This document shows, piece by piece, positions 1 to 7,992 of a stretch of 50,246 nt of DNA. Every line of letters starts with the position of its first letter. Positions within the stretch are counted from its first letter, which is position 1. Both the position numbers and the translations under genes were made by a program. Under the pieces are notes generated by a model, which was not told where the DNA came from, did no database searches, and worked only from the letters and a program-made list of their open reading frames with translations. Source of the stretch: Acidobacteriaceae bacterium (GTDB lineage Bacteria > Acidobacteriota > Terriglobia > Terriglobales > Acidobacteriaceae); NCBI GenBank assembly GCA_003138365.1, contig PLFY01000159.1, positions 2,914-53,159 on the forward strand. Reading direction: 5' to 3'.

Positions 1-783
1 GGCACGGCCAAGCCCTCCGCCGAGGAGCGGGCGCGGATTACGCACCACTTGATCGACGTGGCCCAGCCAAACCAGCCATTCACCGCAGGCGAGTACAGCA
101 GGCGCGCGAGGGCGGCGTTGCGGGACATATCCGCGAGGGGACGGCTGCCCATAGTGACCGGCGGTACGGGACTCTACCTGCGCGCCATGACTGCCGGGCT
201 CTTTGCCGGGCCGGAGCGGCAGACTGAGCTGCGGGCGCGGCTCGAACTGAGCAGATACAAGCACACAGAAGGTTGGCTGCATCGCCTGCTCAAGCGGCTG
301 GACCCGGCGTCGGCGGCGCGGATTCACGCAAACGACACGCCCAAGCTGATTCGAGCGATCGAGGTCTGTCTGGCAGTTCGCAAGCCGTTTTCCGCAGTCC
401 TGGGCCGCGATCCGCTCACCGGTTTCCGGCTACTGCGCATCGGACTGAACCCGCCGCGGAAGGCGCTCTACGACCGCCTGAATCGACGAGCGGCGACGAT
501 GTTTGCTTCGGGGCTGATTGAGGAGGCGCGAGGCCTGCTTGCGCTCTATGGACTGGTGAAGGCGTTGGACTCGCTGGGCTATCGGCAGGCGATGGCCGTT
601 CTGGCAGGTACGTTGAGTGAAGAGGCCGGGATAGCAGCCGCCCAGCAAGGGCATCGCAACTACGCCAAGCGGCAGTTGACCTGGTTCAGGCGGGAACCGG
701 AGGTGCATTGGATCGAGGGCTTTGGCGACGAGCCAGAAACTCTGCGCAGAACTGCGGAGCTGGTTCAGGCCGGGCTGCGGTAA
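1..783 (+). CDS. miaA: tRNA dimethylallyltransferase, 5' end cut by the window
   Basis: The enzyme transfers a dimethylallyl group to A37 of tRNAs that read UNN codons. The frame is open from base 1, so the gene begins outside the window; about 260 codons are visible. The visible part starts with the family signature 'ITHHLIDV', followed by 'FTAGEY' and 'VTGGTGLYLRA', the conserved block of the DMAPP/tRNA-binding region. The later 'SLGYRQ' and 'YAKRQLTWFRR' motifs are typical of the MiaA C-terminal half. The N-terminal P-loop must lie upstream of the window. The gene stops at a TAA at 781-783. About 130 bp separate it from lpdA on the same strand, with no clear terminator between them. Confidence 0.95.
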   Translation, partial: GTAKPSAEERARITHHLIDVAQPNQPFTAGEYSRRARAALRDISARGRLPIVTGGTGLYLRAMTAGLFAGPERQTELRARLELSRYKHTEGWLHRLLKRLDPASAARIHANDTPKLIRAIEVCLAVRKPFSAVLGRDPLTGFRLLRIGLNPPRKALYDRLNRRAATMFASGLIEEARGLLALYGLVKALDSLGYRQAMAVLAGTLSEEAGIAAAQQGHRNYAKRQLTWFRREPEVHWIEGFGDEPETLRRTAELVQAGLR

Positions 784-914
784 GGCCGAAGGGGATTTCG
801 TCCGCCAAGAGGTCACTCACGAGTGATGAATGCGGCGGGCATTTAAACTGAACAGTGATGAGGCGGCGTGCCCCAAAGATAGCCCGCCGCGGAACGGAGT
901 TCCAGGTGGCAGAG

Positions 915-2327
915 ATGATTTACGACGTGGCAATTATTGGCGGCGGACCGGCAGGGTATACAGCTGCGATTCGCGGCGCGGAGTACGGCTTGAAAACTGC
1001 GCTGATCGAGAGTTCCGACAAGCTGGGCGGCACCTGCTTGCACGTGGGCTGCATCCCCACCAAGGCGCTGCTCTTCAACGCTGAAATCTGGGATCACCTG
1101 AAGCACGCCGCCGAATTTGGCATTGCGGGAATCGGGACACCCACGCTCGACTGGGCCGCGGTCCAGAAGCGCAAGAACGGCATCATCGCCAAGCACGTCA
1201 AAGGCCTGGAATTCCTGATGAAGAAGCACAAGATCGCCATGATCGCGGGCTATGGGCGGCTGACGGGACCTGCGCAGGACGGAATCCATGCGGTCGATGT
1301 CACGGCGCCGGGCGGCGAGGCGAGCCAGGTGAAGGCGAAAAACGTGATCCTCGCGACAGGTTCTGAGGCTAAACTGCTGCCGGGGCTTGAGGCGGACAGC
1401 CGCATTCTGACCAACATTGAGATTCTGGCCATGGATCAGGTGCCCAAGTCGCTGGTGGTTATTGGTGCGGGCGCCGTGGGAATGGAGTTTAGCTCGATCT
1501 TTCGCAGTTTTGGCACTGAGGTTTCGATCGTCGAGTTTCTGCCGCGCGTGGTTCCGGTGGAGGACGAGGAAGTTTCCAAGGAGATTACAAGGCTGTTCAA
1601 GAAGCGCGGTATCGACGTGAACACCGGCGCCAAAGTGGAGAAGGTGGAGAAGACCGACGACGGCGTGAAAGTGACGTTTACCGACTCGAACGGCAAGACC
1701 CAGGTCAAAGAAGCGGAAAAAGTCCTCGTCGCCGTAGGCCGCTCCGGCCGTACCGCCGACATCGGAATCGAGAAAACGAAGATCGAGATAGAACGTGGGC
1801 TTGTCAAAGTGAACGAGGCGCAGGAGACGGCGGAGCCAGGAGTTTTTGCCATTGGCGACATTGTGGCCGGGCTGCCGCAACTGGCGCACGTGGGCGCGAT
1901 GAGCGGGATGGTGGCCGTGGCCAAGATTGCCGGCCGCAAGTTCCGCCCGGTACGCCGAGACCGCATCCCAAGCTGCACCTATACCGAACCGCAAATAGGA
2001 TCAGTTGGCCTGACGGAGGCGCAGGCCAGGGAAAAGGGCTATGAAGTGAAGGTCGGCAAGTTTCCATTCGCGGGCAACTCGAAGGCCACGATTCTCGGCA
2101 GCCATGACGGTTTTGTGAAGATCGTCTCCGACGCGAAGTACGGCGAGATTCTAGGCGTCCACATCCTCGGCCCGCAAGCCACGGAGCTGATCGCTGAAGC
2201 AGTCGCAGTCGTGGAACTGGAAGGCACGGTAGAGGAGATGATGTTCACCATCCACGCGCATCCCACGCTCGCCGAATCGCTGCTCGATGCATATGGCTCG
2301 GTGGAGGGCATGGGCATCAATGCGTAG
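915..2327 (+). CDS. lpdA: Dihydrolipoyl dehydrogenase (E3)
   Basis: FAD-dependent E3 subunit that reoxidises lipoyl groups of 2-oxoacid dehydrogenase or glycine cleavage complexes. The 470-residue product has the FAD fingerprint 'IIGGGPAGYTAA' at the N-terminus, the redox-active disulfide in 'GGTCLHVGCIPTK' (Cys41, Cys46), the NAD-binding 'VIGAGAVGMEF' and the catalytic His449/Glu454 pair in 'HPTLAE'. The ATG at 915 is preferred over an in-frame upstream ATG at 855 because AGGTGG (904-909) lies 5 nt before it and the FAD fold begins immediately. No E1 or E2 gene is adjacent, so the complex it serves cannot be told from context. Its 3' end overlaps the convergent kinase-like gene by 11 nt. Confidence 0.96.
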   Translation: MIYDVAIIGGGPAGYTAAIRGAEYGLKTALIESSDKLGGTCLHVGCIPTKALLFNAEIWDHLKHAAEFGIAGIGTPTLDWAAVQKRKNGIIAKHVKGLEFLMKKHKIAMIAGYGRLTGPAQDGIHAVDVTAPGGEASQVKAKNVILATGSEAKLLPGLEADSRILTNIEILAMDQVPKSLVVIGAGAVGMEFSSIFRSFGTEVSIVEFLPRVVPVEDEEVSKEITRLFKKRGIDVNTGAKVEKVEKTDDGVKVTFTDSNGKTQVKEAEKVLVAVGRSGRTADIGIEKTKIEIERGLVKVNEAQETAEPGVFAIGDIVAGLPQLAHVGAMSGMVAVAKIAGRKFRPVRRDRIPSCTYTEPQIGSVGLTEAQAREKGYEVKVGKFPFAGNSKATILGSHDGFVKIVSDAKYGEILGVHILGPQATELIAEAVAVVELEGTVEEMMFTIHAHPTLAESLLDAYGSVEGMGINA

Positions 2328-2859
2328 GCCGGGCGTCCCATTCGGGCAATGTATCCCGTATTGCCTTCCGAACCATTTCGACATTCTCGTTCAATGAATT
2401 GGCTGCTGTATCGAGCACGATGTGCTCGCGGTTCCAAGGTACATACTCACGAGACATGACTTCATCCCAGGTAGGCAGTCTGTGTCCGGGAATATCCGAT
2501 ACACGCGATTCCACCCGGCGCCGATGTTCGTCGACATCTGAGCACATGACCTCAATTTCAATTGCGGGGACGCCTGCGTGCGCGGACACGTCGATCCAGG
2601 CATCGCGCGTGAGTTGGATCGGATTCACCGAGTCGGCAATCACAGTCAGGCCAAGTCGCAAGTTATCTTCGGCCACCGCGTATGCCACGCGGTACCCCGC
2701 GTCGTCAAGAGAAGTGGAAACCGCCTGAGATCTCCACATGGCCTGCTCAATCGAATCGATGCGCAGGTGAACCGCGCCGATCTGGCTGGCCAATTCGCGC
2801 GCAATAGCAGTCTTGCCAACTCCAGGCAATCCGCTCAGGATAATAATCATCGTACCCAA
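2317..2859 (-). CDS. Small P-loop kinase-like (AAA_33-type) protein
   Basis: The 180-residue product starts with a hydrophobic strand and a Walker A motif 'GLPGVGKT' (about residues 10-17), followed by a helix and 'LRIDSIEQAMWRS'. This is the layout of small nucleoside/aminoglycoside-kinase-like P-loop proteins (AAA_33, zeta/APH-like). A likely Walker B-like strand is 'LTVIADSV'. The substrate is unknown. A second in-frame ATG three codons downstream is an equally good start. It converges on lpdA with an 11-nt 3' overlap and lies just downstream of thrS on the same strand. Confidence 0.7.
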   Translation of the reverse strand: MGTMIIILSGLPGVGKTAIARELASQIGAVHLRIDSIEQAMWRSQAVSTSLDDAGYRVAYAVAEDNLRLGLTVIADSVNPIQLTRDAWIDVSAHAGVPAIEIEVMCSDVDEHRRRVESRVSDIPGHRLPTWDEVMSREYVPWNREHIVLDTAANSLNENVEMVRKAIRDTLPEWDARPTH

Positions 2860-2917
2860 CCGGCTGGCTTTATCGAAACTGCCACTCGAACGTTGTCCGC
2901 CAATTGTTGGAGCATTG

Positions 2918-4954
2918 CTATAACTCCGTCGATTGGCTGCTTACTAACTCCTTGGCCTTGGCGATGAAATCGATTAACGGAATCGCCCCTTGGTCGCCCT
3001 TGCCCCGCGTCCGGACACTAACTGATTCTGTAGCCTCTTCCTTATCGCCGAAGACCAGAATGTATGGCGTCTTATGGTTGGCGAAGTCGCGGATCTTGCC
3101 GTTCATCTTTTCGTTGCGGTCGTCGGTCTCGACGCGGAGGCCGGCGGCTTTGAGTTCGGCTTCAACCTTTTTGGCGTAGGCGTGATGGCGCTCGCTGATG
3201 GGAACAAGGCCGATCTGCACGGGCGCGAGCCACAGCGGGAAGGCGCCGGCGTAGTGCTCGATCAGCACACCAAAAAACCTTTCGACAGACCCGAACAGCG
3301 CGCGATGCACCATCACCGGCTGATGGCGCTCGCCGTCTTCACCGACATACTCAAGCTCGAAACGCGCGGGCAGATTGAAATCGAACTGCACCGTGGATAG
3401 CTGCCACAACCGGCCGAGCACGTCGACGAGTTTCACGTCGATCTTGGGCCCGTAAAAAGCGGCTTCACCGGGAATGGTTTTGTAGGCGATGCCCTTGCGG
3501 TCGAGGGCGCGCTGTAACGAACCAACCGCCAGATTCCAGTTATCGTCGGAGCCGGCGTAGTGGGCGCGATCGTCCGGATCCCAGGTCGATAACTCAACCT
3601 TGAACTCCGCGAAACCGAAAGTTTTGAGCACAGCTTCGGCAAAATCGATGCAGGCTACAACCTCATCCTCAATCTGGCCGGGGGTGCAGAAGATGTGGGC
3701 GTCGTCCTGCGTGAAGCCGCGGACGCGCAGCAGGCCGTGCATGGTGCCGGAGCGCTCATACCGATAGACATTGCCTAACTCGGCAAGGCGCACGGGTAAG
3801 TCGCGGTAACTCTTGGGCGAGTTCTTGTAGATAAGAATATGTCCGGGGCAATTCATCGGCTTCAGGCGATACTCGGCATCGTCCAGTTCCATGGGCGTAT
3901 ACATGTTGCTGGAGTAGAAGCCCTCATGGCCGCTGATCTTCCACAGCTCACGGCGCATAACGTGAGGAGTGAAGACGAGCGAGTAGCCGCGGCGCAGGCA
4001 TTCCTCGCGCATCCAATCTTCCATGATCTTGCGGATGATGCCGCCCTTGGGGTGCCAAAAGATAAGTCCTGCGCCGGCGATCTCCTGAATGCTGAACAGG
4101 TCAAGCTGCTTGCCGAGCAGGCGATGATCGCGCTTGGCCGCTTCTTCAAGGCGCGCAAAGTGAGCGTCCAACTCTTTTTGCGAGAAGAACGCAGTGCCGT
4201 AGACGCGCTGCAGCTGCGGATTCTTCTCGTCGCCGAGCCAGTACGCGCCGGCGAGCGAGAGAACTTTGAATGCCTTGACGCGACCGGTCGAAGGCACATG
4301 GGGGCCACGGCAGAAATCGACGAAAGAACCGTTGCGATAGAAACTGACCTGAGAGCCGGGCTCGGTGAATTTAGTCACGAAGTGGGTCTTCATGAAGTCG
4401 CCGTCGCGGTCGAACTGCGCCAGCGCCTGCTCGCGAGGCTCATGTTCGTGGACAAACTTTTCATCGCGCGCGACCACCTGGGCCATTTTGGCCTCGATAG
4501 CTGCCAGGTCTTCGGGCGTGAAGGGCTTCTCGCGATGGAAGTCGTAAAAGAAGCCGGCGTCGGTGGCCGGGCCGTGGCCCAGCTTTGTCTCCGGGAAGAG
4601 CTCGAGGACCGCAGTGGCCAGCACGTGGGCGGCGGAGTGGCGCACTACCTTCAGCGCTTCGGGGTCCTTCTCCGTGATCAGTTCCAGGCGCGTGTCCGCC
4701 GTGAGCGGAGTCGCTAGATCCACCAGGCGGGTCGCGGCCGAGTCTTCGGCGGCGTACATGGTGGCTTCCGCCGATGAGCCATCGGGAGCGGAGCTTTCCT
4801 TGATTGCGCCGCCAACCGGAGTCAGGCGAGCGACAACGGCTACCGCGGCAAGCCGAGGCGAGATCGAGTTGGCGATGTCGAGGGGCGTTGTGCCGGAAGG
4901 CACTTCACGAATGGCCCCATCGGGAAGGTGTACAGCAATTGTCTGCGTGCTCAT
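2918..4954 (-). CDS. thrS: Threonyl-tRNA synthetase
   Basis: Class II aminoacyl-tRNA synthetase that charges tRNA-Thr. The 678-residue product has an N-terminal TGS domain ('VHLPDGAIREVP'), the second additional domain with 'HSAAHVLATAV' and 'GPATDAGFFYDF', then the catalytic core with 'FWHPKGG', 'MNCPGHILIY' (zinc Cys) and 'RGFTQDDAHIFC', and a C-terminal anticodon-binding domain ('LAPVQIGLVPIS'). The ATG at 4954 is chosen because it begins directly at the TGS strand; an upstream in-frame start at 5068 would add 38 residues without family similarity. No T-box-like leader was recognised in the roughly 215 bp up to the cold-shock gene, which lies upstream on the same strand. Confidence 0.95.
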   Translation of the reverse strand: MSTQTIAVHLPDGAIREVPSGTTPLDIANSISPRLAAVAVVARLTPVGGAIKESSAPDGSSAEATMYAAEDSAATRLVDLATPLTADTRLELITEKDPEALKVVRHSAAHVLATAVLELFPETKLGHGPATDAGFFYDFHREKPFTPEDLAAIEAKMAQVVARDEKFVHEHEPREQALAQFDRDGDFMKTHFVTKFTEPGSQVSFYRNGSFVDFCRGPHVPSTGRVKAFKVLSLAGAYWLGDEKNPQLQRVYGTAFFSQKELDAHFARLEEAAKRDHRLLGKQLDLFSIQEIAGAGLIFWHPKGGIIRKIMEDWMREECLRRGYSLVFTPHVMRRELWKISGHEGFYSSNMYTPMELDDAEYRLKPMNCPGHILIYKNSPKSYRDLPVRLAELGNVYRYERSGTMHGLLRVRGFTQDDAHIFCTPGQIEDEVVACIDFAEAVLKTFGFAEFKVELSTWDPDDRAHYAGSDDNWNLAVGSLQRALDRKGIAYKTIPGEAAFYGPKIDVKLVDVLGRLWQLSTVQFDFNLPARFELEYVGEDGERHQPVMVHRALFGSVERFFGVLIEHYAGAFPLWLAPVQIGLVPISERHHAYAKKVEAELKAAGLRVETDDRNEKMNGKIRDFANHKTPYILVFGDKEEATESVSVRTRGKGDQGAIPLIDFIAKAKELVSSQSTEL

Positions 4955-5103
4955 GGTGGGTTCGAGTCCAATGGGGCCGCGACTTAAAAAGGCGGCCAAC
5001 ACATTGAGGATAGAAGGAGGACGGGCGTCACGTCGAGCGCCGCACGGCGTTCCCGTATCCCCCGACAAGAGTTTGGGCTGAACAAAAGACGCACAGGAGC
5101 AAA

Positions 5104-5131
5104 CGAGGGCTTGGATTGCTCCCAGCCCTCG
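5104..5131 (-). terminator. Hairpin downstream of the cold-shock gene
   Basis: The arms CGAGGGCT (5104-5111) and AGCCCTCG (5124-5131) form a perfect 8-bp stem with a 12-nt loop, 40 nt past the stop of the cold-shock gene. In the minus-strand transcript the stem is followed by TTTGCTCC, so the U-tract is weak. It may act as a terminator or a 3' stabiliser. Confidence 0.45.
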
Positions 5132-5170
5132 CGCGTGTTTGCTGGATTCTGCCGGAATCTGGCTTGGAGG

Positions 5171-5371
5171 TTAGAGCGGCTGCACGTCGGCAGCCTGCCA
5201 GCCTTTGGGCCCCTTCACCACGTTGAACTGCACGGCTTGACCTTCCTGCAAACTCTTGAAACCGCTGGAGTTGATTGCAGAGTAGTGCACAAAGACATCT
5301 TCGCCGTTCTGACGCGAGATAAAGCCGAAGCCCTTCGCGTCATTAAACCACTTCACAGTGCCTTGTTCCAT
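5171..5371 (-). CDS. Cold-shock domain protein (CspA family)
   Basis: A 66-residue single cold-shock domain, the usual size for this RNA-chaperone family. It starts '[18 protein letters not shown]' and carries both RNA-binding motifs, RNP1 ('KGFGFI') and RNP2 ('DVFVHYS'), and ends '[10 protein letters not shown]'. The ATG at 5371 matches the family N-terminus exactly; the frame stays open upstream to 5617, but that extension has no cold-shock character. AGGAAA lies about 10 nt upstream. Cold-shock genes often have long regulatory 5' UTRs, and the long gene-free region upstream would allow one, though no specific element was recognised. Confidence 0.95.
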   Translation of the reverse strand: MEQGTVKWFNDAKGFGFISRQNGEDVFVHYSAINSSGFKSLQEGQAVQFNVVKGPKGWQAADVQPL

Positions 5372-5531
5372 TTTGGTCGTATTTCCTGGATTGAATTGCG
5401 CTGGATGAATCGGAGCGGCTGCTGGCAGAATCTTGCTTTGTTGGGCGAGTGCTGCTGACGCCCGGTTCGGGTCTAACGCTGCCGATAGTGTACCATTCCT
5501 CTGAAAAATGGGCGCATGGAATTCTCGGTAG

Positions 5532-5555
5532 ATGAATATCAATCTTGTTCCGGCA
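5532..5555 (+). repeat. 24-bp direct repeat, copy A
   Basis: The 24 bases at 5532-5555 recur without mismatch at 5948-5971. They begin ATGAATATCAATC and end TTCCGGCA. The bases just upstream of both copies are also related ('AATTCT' followed by a short variable stretch), so the true repeat unit is somewhat longer. This copy lies upstream of the cold-shock start. Confidence 0.85.
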
Positions 5556-5886
5556 ATCGGGGCGTGCGACGCCGAAAATAACCGGGCAAACGGGCTGAAA
5601 TTCCCACATTGCGACACGATGGGTAGCGTTCCTCTGCATGGCTTTCCGGCGCAATCCTTTGATTCTGCTTCTGTTATTCTCCAAGAAGCGCAGGGTTTCA
5701 GAGCTTAAAGGTAAACCCCCGAGGGTGGGGCTATCCGCACCTGGACCACCCTCTGCGGCAGTTTGCCATCTGACGTGCGCCTGGGGGGAGGGGGTGGGGG
5801 GATTATTTAAATGGTAACTACCGGGCAGATGCCTGACAGATTGGGCCGGGGACATGTCTAGCTGATTTCGTGGTTCGGAATTGGCG

Positions 5887-5948
5887 TGGCTTCTCCATTT
5901 GTCCTCTATGAACCATTTTGCGCCGGGTGACCGTTAAATTCTGCAAAA
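5887..5948 (+). repeat. Dispersed ~62-bp repeat, copy 1
   Basis: This stretch matches 24776-24837 in the same orientation. In the core 5905-5948 against 24794-24837, I count 39 identities in 44 positions; the preceding 18 bases are also related but weaker. Both copies are in intergenic DNA, which suggests a dispersed non-coding element. The 24-bp repeat copy B begins at its last base. Confidence 0.8.
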
Positions 5949-5971
5949 TGAATATCAATCTTGTTCCGGCA
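5948..5971 (+). repeat. 24-bp direct repeat, copy B
   Basis: Exact second copy of the 24-bp sequence at 5532-5555. It abuts the end of the longer dispersed repeat at 5887-5948, so composite units may be involved. Confidence 0.85.
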
Positions 5972-6086
5972 GGCGGCGTTGCAAGGGCGAAAGGGTGGCT
6001 TTGAAAGTGGAATATTCCCTCGGGGGCGAAACGGGCTGCGGAAAAAGTGAGAAGAGCGGACGAAACGCCCGAAGAGCTTCCCTCGG

Positions 6087-6141
6087 GGGCTGAAGCCCGA
6101 CCTTTATTTTGTTGCATTTGCGGCACGGCTGAAGCCGTGCC
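6087..6141 (+). repeat. REP-like palindromes with a GA-loop
   Basis: Two short palindromes share the centre CTGAAG. The first is GGGCT-GA-AGCCC (6087-6098). The second is GGCACGGCT-GA-AGCCGTGCC (6122-6141), a perfect 9-bp stem. The second is followed by 'CTTTCAAAG'; read on the other strand it resembles the element at 31698-31723. CATTTGCGGCACG at 6115-6127 recurs at 6196-6208. These look like members of one interspersed palindromic family. Confidence 0.75.
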
Positions 6142-6330
6142 CTTTCAAAGCAAAGAGTTTTCCCGTAGCCTGTAAAGCCCACATTTATTTTCAGCCATTT
6201 GCGGCACGCGACCTAGGGGTGTCCCTGGGTACCCCGGTCGTGCCCTAGAAAGAAACAAGATCCCGATTGTGCTGCAAGTTGAACAATCTAAACGGAAACA
6301 GTGTGTTCGGGCGAAAAGCGGCGAGTTAGC

Positions 6331-6346
6331 CCCCGCTGAAGCGGGG
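6331..6346 (+). repeat. REP-like palindrome, third member
   Basis: CCCCGCT-GA-AGCGGGG forms a perfect 7-bp stem with the same GA loop as the elements at 6087-6141 but with a different stem sequence. A short tandem duplication, GGCAAGTT twice, follows from about 6350. Confidence 0.7.
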
Positions 6347-6537
6347 ATGGCAAGTTGGCAAGTTAGCGGCGGCATCGCTGGACGCAGTTTCATCCCCTGT
6401 GGGTCGGCGAAGCCGGTGGACGACTGACACAAAGCCTTCACCGCTGGCGCCATGCCTGAGCAAGATTGAGATTCATCTCTCGGCATTCGTTCCAATCCGT
6501 GAATCCTGATTCTGGAACCTGTTGACCGATATGGGTT

Positions 6538-6543
6538 TATAAT
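6538..6543 (+). promoter_or_regulatory. Candidate -10 box for the PLP-decarboxylase operon
   Basis: A perfect TATAAT lies 35 nt upstream of the ATG at 6578. TTGACC at 6522-6527 is only 10 nt away, too near to serve as its -35; no good -35 is seen at the normal 16-18 nt spacing. The -10 is convincing by sequence only. Confidence 0.4.
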
Positions 6544-6577
6544 CGCATGTCTAGCTTTGATCCAGGGAGAGGCGGCC

Positions 6578-7987
6578 ATGGTCCACGATCCTGTTCCCAG
6601 CCTGCTGGCCCGCGCCACCGAGCAGCTTGAGGCGGAGTTCGGGGCTTTGCCGGCTTTTGAGATCGGCGTGGACACGGGGGCGATTGCCAAGGTTCTGCAG
6701 GCGACGGCGCACCGGCTGGGCGACAACTACCCTTATTTCCATCCCCTCTATGCCGGACAGATGCTCAAGCCGCCTCATCCAGTGGCGCGGGCGGCCTATG
6801 CGCTGGCCATGACGGTGAATCCGAACAACCATGCGCGGGACGGAGGCCGGGCCAGCTCGGAGATGGAGATTGAGGCCGTTCATGAGATTGCCGGGATGTT
6901 TGGTTGGACAGACTACCTGGGCCACCTGACTTCAAGCGGGACGCTGGCCAATCTGGAGGCGCTGTGGGTGGCTGGGCAGTTGGCGCCGGGGCGGCGGATT
7001 GTGGGGTCGGAGCAGGCGCACTATACCCACAAACGCATCTCCGCCGTGCTCAAACTGGAGTATGCGAGCATCCCGGCCGACAACCGTGGACGCATGAGCG
7101 TGGAGGCTCTGGAGACCGAGTTGCGCAAGAGCGATGTGGGCATGGTGGTGGTCACGCTGGGCACAACGGCCACAGGCGCTATTGACCCTCTGGACGAGGT
7201 GCTGGCGTTGCGTGAGCGGTACGGCTTCAGGGTGCATGTGGATGGCGCATACGGGGGTTATTTTCGGCTGATTCCAGAGGCATTGGAAGAGCCGGCCCGG
7301 AGGGCTTACGCGGCGATGGGTGAGGCCGACTCGATCGTGATCGATCCGCACAAGCATGGGTTGCAGCCCTATGGGTGCGGATGCGTCTTGTTTCGGGACC
7401 CCGCCGTAGGGCGCTTTTACAGGCACGAATCGCCTTATACCTATTTCACTTCAAAGCAGTTGCATGTCCACCCGAGCGAGCACAAATCGCTCGCCGGGGA
7501 CCCCGTGCACCTGGGCGAGATCAGCCTGGAGTGCTCGCGAGCCGGAGCCGCGGCGGTGGCATTGTGGGCCACGCAGCGGCTTTTGCCGCTCTCGCCAGGG
7601 GGAGAGTTTGCGCGGGGGCTGGCGCGCGGACGGGCTGCGGCCTTGGAACTGGACCGGCGGTTGCGTCAAGATAGACGCTTCGAGCCGCTGGCCGCCGGGG
7701 AGCCTGAGCTTGATATTGTGGTGTGGAAGCTGAATGCTGAGACGAAGGAACTGGCCTCCGGGCTGGCGCAACGTGCTTTTGTAGCCTGCGCCGCACGGGA
7801 TTTGCATCTGGCCCTTGTAGAATTGCCGGTGGCATGGTTTCAGCCGGTGGGCGGCAAGGCAGGTGAGGTTGAAGCCGGAATGGTGACCTGTCTGCGCTCG
7901 GTTTTGATGAAGCCGGAACATGAGGCGTGGCTGGACAGGATTTGGGACCGATTGAGCGCAGCCTGCGTGGATGTGCTTGGAGAATAA
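6578..7987 (+). CDS. PLP-dependent group II decarboxylase-like protein
   Basis: The 469-residue product belongs to the fold-type I, pyridoxal-phosphate-dependent decarboxylase family (glutamate, aromatic or diaminobutyrate decarboxylase relatives). The cofactor lysine is Lys259 in 'DPHKHGLQPYGCG'. Other family blocks are 'TSSGTLANLEAL' (phosphate contact), 'VVTLGTTATGAIDPL' and 'VHVDGAYGGYF', with the PLP-ring Asp. The substrate cannot be told from sequence. The ATG at 6578 is preferred over an upstream TTG because GGGAGAGG (6565-6572) sits 5 nt before it. It ends 5 nt before the epimerase-like gene, suggesting one transcript with that gene and galK. Confidence 0.88.
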   Translation: MVHDPVPSLLARATEQLEAEFGALPAFEIGVDTGAIAKVLQATAHRLGDNYPYFHPLYAGQMLKPPHPVARAAYALAMTVNPNNHARDGGRASSEMEIEAVHEIAGMFGWTDYLGHLTSSGTLANLEALWVAGQLAPGRRIVGSEQAHYTHKRISAVLKLEYASIPADNRGRMSVEALETELRKSDVGMVVVTLGTTATGAIDPLDEVLALRERYGFRVHVDGAYGGYFRLIPEALEEPARRAYAAMGEADSIVIDPHKHGLQPYGCGCVLFRDPAVGRFYRHESPYTYFTSKQLHVHPSEHKSLAGDPVHLGEISLECSRAGAAAVALWATQRLLPLSPGGEFARGLARGRAAALELDRRLRQDRRFEPLAAGEPELDIVVWKLNAETKELASGLAQRAFVACAARDLHLALVELPVAWFQPVGGKAGEVEAGMVTCLRSVLMKPEHEAWLDRIWDRLSAACVDVLGE

Positions 7988-7992
7988 GGCGG

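Larger units (their letters stand above)
5372..6577. other. 1.2-kb gene-free, repeat-rich region
   Basis: No convincing protein gene lies between the cold-shock gene and the PLP decarboxylase. Open frames on the minus strand have low-complexity, Arg/Pro/Ser-rich translations and overlap one another. The region instead holds several short repeated sequences and REP-like palindromes, listed separately, and a G/C-rich run around 5778-5800. Confidence 0.6.

Noticed and set aside
843-1994. Open frame of 383 codons opposite lpdA
   Set aside because: His/Arg/Leu-rich translation, fully inside lpdA, with no ribosome-binding site; a shadow frame.
5618-6126. Minus-strand protein genes in the 5.4-6.6 kb region
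   Set aside because: The frames overlap one another and the repeats, have low-complexity translations and lack ribosome-binding sites.
6522-6543. TTGACC and TATAAT as a complete promoter
   Set aside because: The two boxes are only 10 nt apart, too close for sigma-70 recognition; only the -10 is kept.
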